A stretch of DNA of 58,807 nt from positions 1-58,807 of the forward strand of contig JAOADT010000013.1 of NCBI GenBank assembly GCA_026417175.1, read 5' to 3'. Positions 57,803-58,807 of the stretch are shown here, in pieces. Every line of letters starts with the position of its first letter. Positions within the stretch are counted from its first letter, which is position 1. The notes beneath the pieces are model-generated. The model was not told the DNA's origin. It ran no database searches and was given only the letters and a program-made list of their open reading frames with translations. The DNA comes from Deltaproteobacteria bacterium (GTDB taxonomy: Bacteria; Desulfobacterota; Syntrophorhabdia; Syntrophorhabdales; JANXAF01). The position numbers and the translations under genes were made by a program.

Positions 57803-58483
57803 ATGTCTGGAATTCTTTACGTGGTATCCACTCCAATTGGTAACTTTCAAGATATAACCTACAGGGCGGAATCCACGTTAAAGGAAGTCGATTTTATCAT
57901 TGCGGAAAACAGAGAAAGAGCTCAGAAAATTTTAAACCATATAGGCACAAGAAAGAGGATCGTGACTATCAATACTTACACCGAGAGAAAAAAGGCTAAA
58001 GAGATAGCATCTAGGATTAAGAATGGGGAATCCGCTGCCTTAATATGTGCATCCGGAACACCCTGTGTTTCTGATCCTGGATTCTTTGTAGTTTCATCCT
58101 GCCACGAAAATAACTTAGAAGTCAGGGTTGTGCCTGGAGCATCTGCATTGACTTCTGCCATCGCTATATCTGGTTTACATATAGATCGATTTCTCTTTTA
58201 CGGATTTCTTCCACAGAAAAAAAGTAAAAAAAAGAAAGTTTTAAAAGAGCTCGAAAGTTTACCTTACCCGATCGTTTTTTTTGAATCTCCGCGGAGGATA
58301 AGGGAAACACTGGCCCTTATTCAAGAGATTTTTGGATTAAGAAAGATAGCTATACTAAAGGAGATGACCAAGATCCACGAAAGGGCGATAAGAACAGATA
58401 CACACAATGTTTTTGAGATTATAGATAATCTGGAATTGAAAGGAGAATTTACCATCATAGTAGATAGGCCAAATGTGACATGA
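57803..58483 (+). CDS. rsmI: 16S rRNA (cytidine(1402)-2'-O)-methyltransferase RsmI
   Basis: A 226-aa SAM-dependent methyltransferase of the tetrapyrrole methylase fold. LYVVSTPIGNFQDITYRAESTL, AENRERAQKIL, SGTPCVSDPG, VVPGASALTSAIAISG and YGFLPQKKSKKKK are the RsmI signatures. Typical RsmI proteins have about 280 aa; this one ends soon after the core and lacks the C-terminal helical (HTH-like) domain. There is no clear ribosome binding site. It is divergent from ligA. Confidence 0.93.
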   Translation: MSGILYVVSTPIGNFQDITYRAESTLKEVDFIIAENRERAQKILNHIGTRKRIVTINTYTERKKAKEIASRIKNGESAALICASGTPCVSDPGFFVVSSCHENNLEVRVVPGASALTSAIAISGLHIDRFLFYGFLPQKKSKKKKVLKELESLPYPIVFFESPRRIRETLALIQEIFGLRKIAILKEMTKIHERAIRTDTHNVFEIIDNLELKGEFTIIVDRPNVT

Positions 58484-58807
58484 AGGGCTAAGCTTATCCT
58501 TTTATTTTAGTGGGTTCTGTGTTTATTGGATGGGTTTAAGCCTGTTTACGGATCTCGTATGACTTTAAAGAGCTCTTTTCTTTCTCTAAAACCATCCCTT
58601 AGGGACTCAGAAAATTTTTTTGTCTCTCGTAAATAACTTATTCTTTTAACCTCTTTTTGGTCTTTATCAGACTTTTATACGGCCAGAAGAAATGGTGCGT
58701 CCACTTTTTTTACCTTGTTAAGGAGTTTAACTCTGTTCAATGGATATTTTCTGTGCTATATAACTATTGTGAAGGAGAGAATCCTTTACAACGCATTGGC
58801 TTTTATC
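58484..58807. other. Right-edge stretch without a convincing gene
   Basis: About 320 bases with no credible start-to-stop gene. On the minus strand one frame is open from 58755 down to 58546 except for a single TAA at 58675-58677. Its predicted residues are charged and helical, which could be a decayed gene. I see no tRNA, tmRNA or SRP RNA signature. The last bases on the plus strand are also open to the edge in one frame. Confidence 0.4.

Overview
This window is an AT-rich, very densely coded chromosomal segment from a Gram-negative anaerobe. The outer-membrane genes (lptF, lptG, lptD, an LpxH-type phosphatase, a TolC-type channel) show a diderm envelope. Desulfoferrodoxin, rubrerythrin, rubredoxin and a PerR/Fur-type regulator are the usual oxygen-defence set of strict anaerobes. 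Together with selB, TRAP uptake genes and the mix of housekeeping clusters, this fits a Desulfobacterota (former Deltaproteobacteria)-like lineage. That placement is inference from gene content; no 16S gene or database search backs it. I see no insertion sequence, prophage, CRISPR array or obvious genomic island.

Layout. 0-1 kb: dfx-rbr oxidative-stress pair. 1-4.5 kb: lptF-lptG (LPS export permeases), a DEDDy exonuclease-like protein and an alpha/beta hydrolase. 4.5-12 kb, minus strand: an MscS-type TM-helix protein, then a three-subunit molybdenum hydroxylase-family enzyme whose FAD subunit has the four-cysteine insert of 4-hydroxybenzoyl-CoA reductase (hcrC-hcrB-hcrA), then a complete TRAP transporter (dctM-dctQ-dctP). 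This looks like an uptake plus ring-dehydroxylation module for an aromatic acid. 12-12.6 kb: a Fur-family regulator followed by a 44-aa rubredoxin. 12.7-17.8 kb: ilvD, ileS, lspA and a small conserved protein. 17.8-21.2 kb, minus: ssb-proS-M24 peptidase. 21.4-21.7 kb: two very small plus-strand genes, a ribbon-helix-helix-like protein and an 18-codon lysine-rich peptide made of a tandem repeat, closed by a GNRA hairpin. 21.7-26 kb, minus: Lon-like protease, CoA-type Nudix hydrolase, der.

26.1-28.8 kb: hrcA-grpE-dnaJ, without dnaK. 28.8-34.2 kb, minus: thiolase, crotonase, a nitrilase-fold protein with Ser at the catalytic Cys position, an unannotated 58-aa four-cysteine protein, argS and lepB. 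34.3 kb: tRNA-Leu(CAG). 34.4-43.9 kb: ribF, a hydrolase, accD-folC-lptD, rmlACBD and an LpxH-like gene. 43.9 kb: tRNA-Phe(GAA). 44.1-49.7 kb: tripartite efflux system (TolC-type channel, adaptor, ABC ATPase, two FtsX-type permeases). 49.7-58.5 kb: YfgM-like protein, TauE/SafE permease, GHKL ATP-binding protein, selB, NTF2-like protein, J-domain protein, pgsA, lytic transglycosylase, ligA, rsmI. The last 320 bases hold no convincing gene.

The most interesting cross-cutting signal is regulatory. At about ten transcription-unit starts (MscS-like, lptF, fur/perR, RHH gene, TolC-type gene, YfgM-like, TauE/SafE, GHKL protein, selB, ligA) a sigma70-like -10 box lies only 6-10 nt before the start codon and no Shine-Dalgarno sequence is present. 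The mRNAs are therefore predicted to be leaderless. Internal cistrons and other promoters (for example rubredoxin, ilvD, lon, thiolase, hcrA) have good Shine-Dalgarno sequences. Two divergent gene pairs have interlocked leaderless promoters, one of them apparently sharing a palindromic -35 box.
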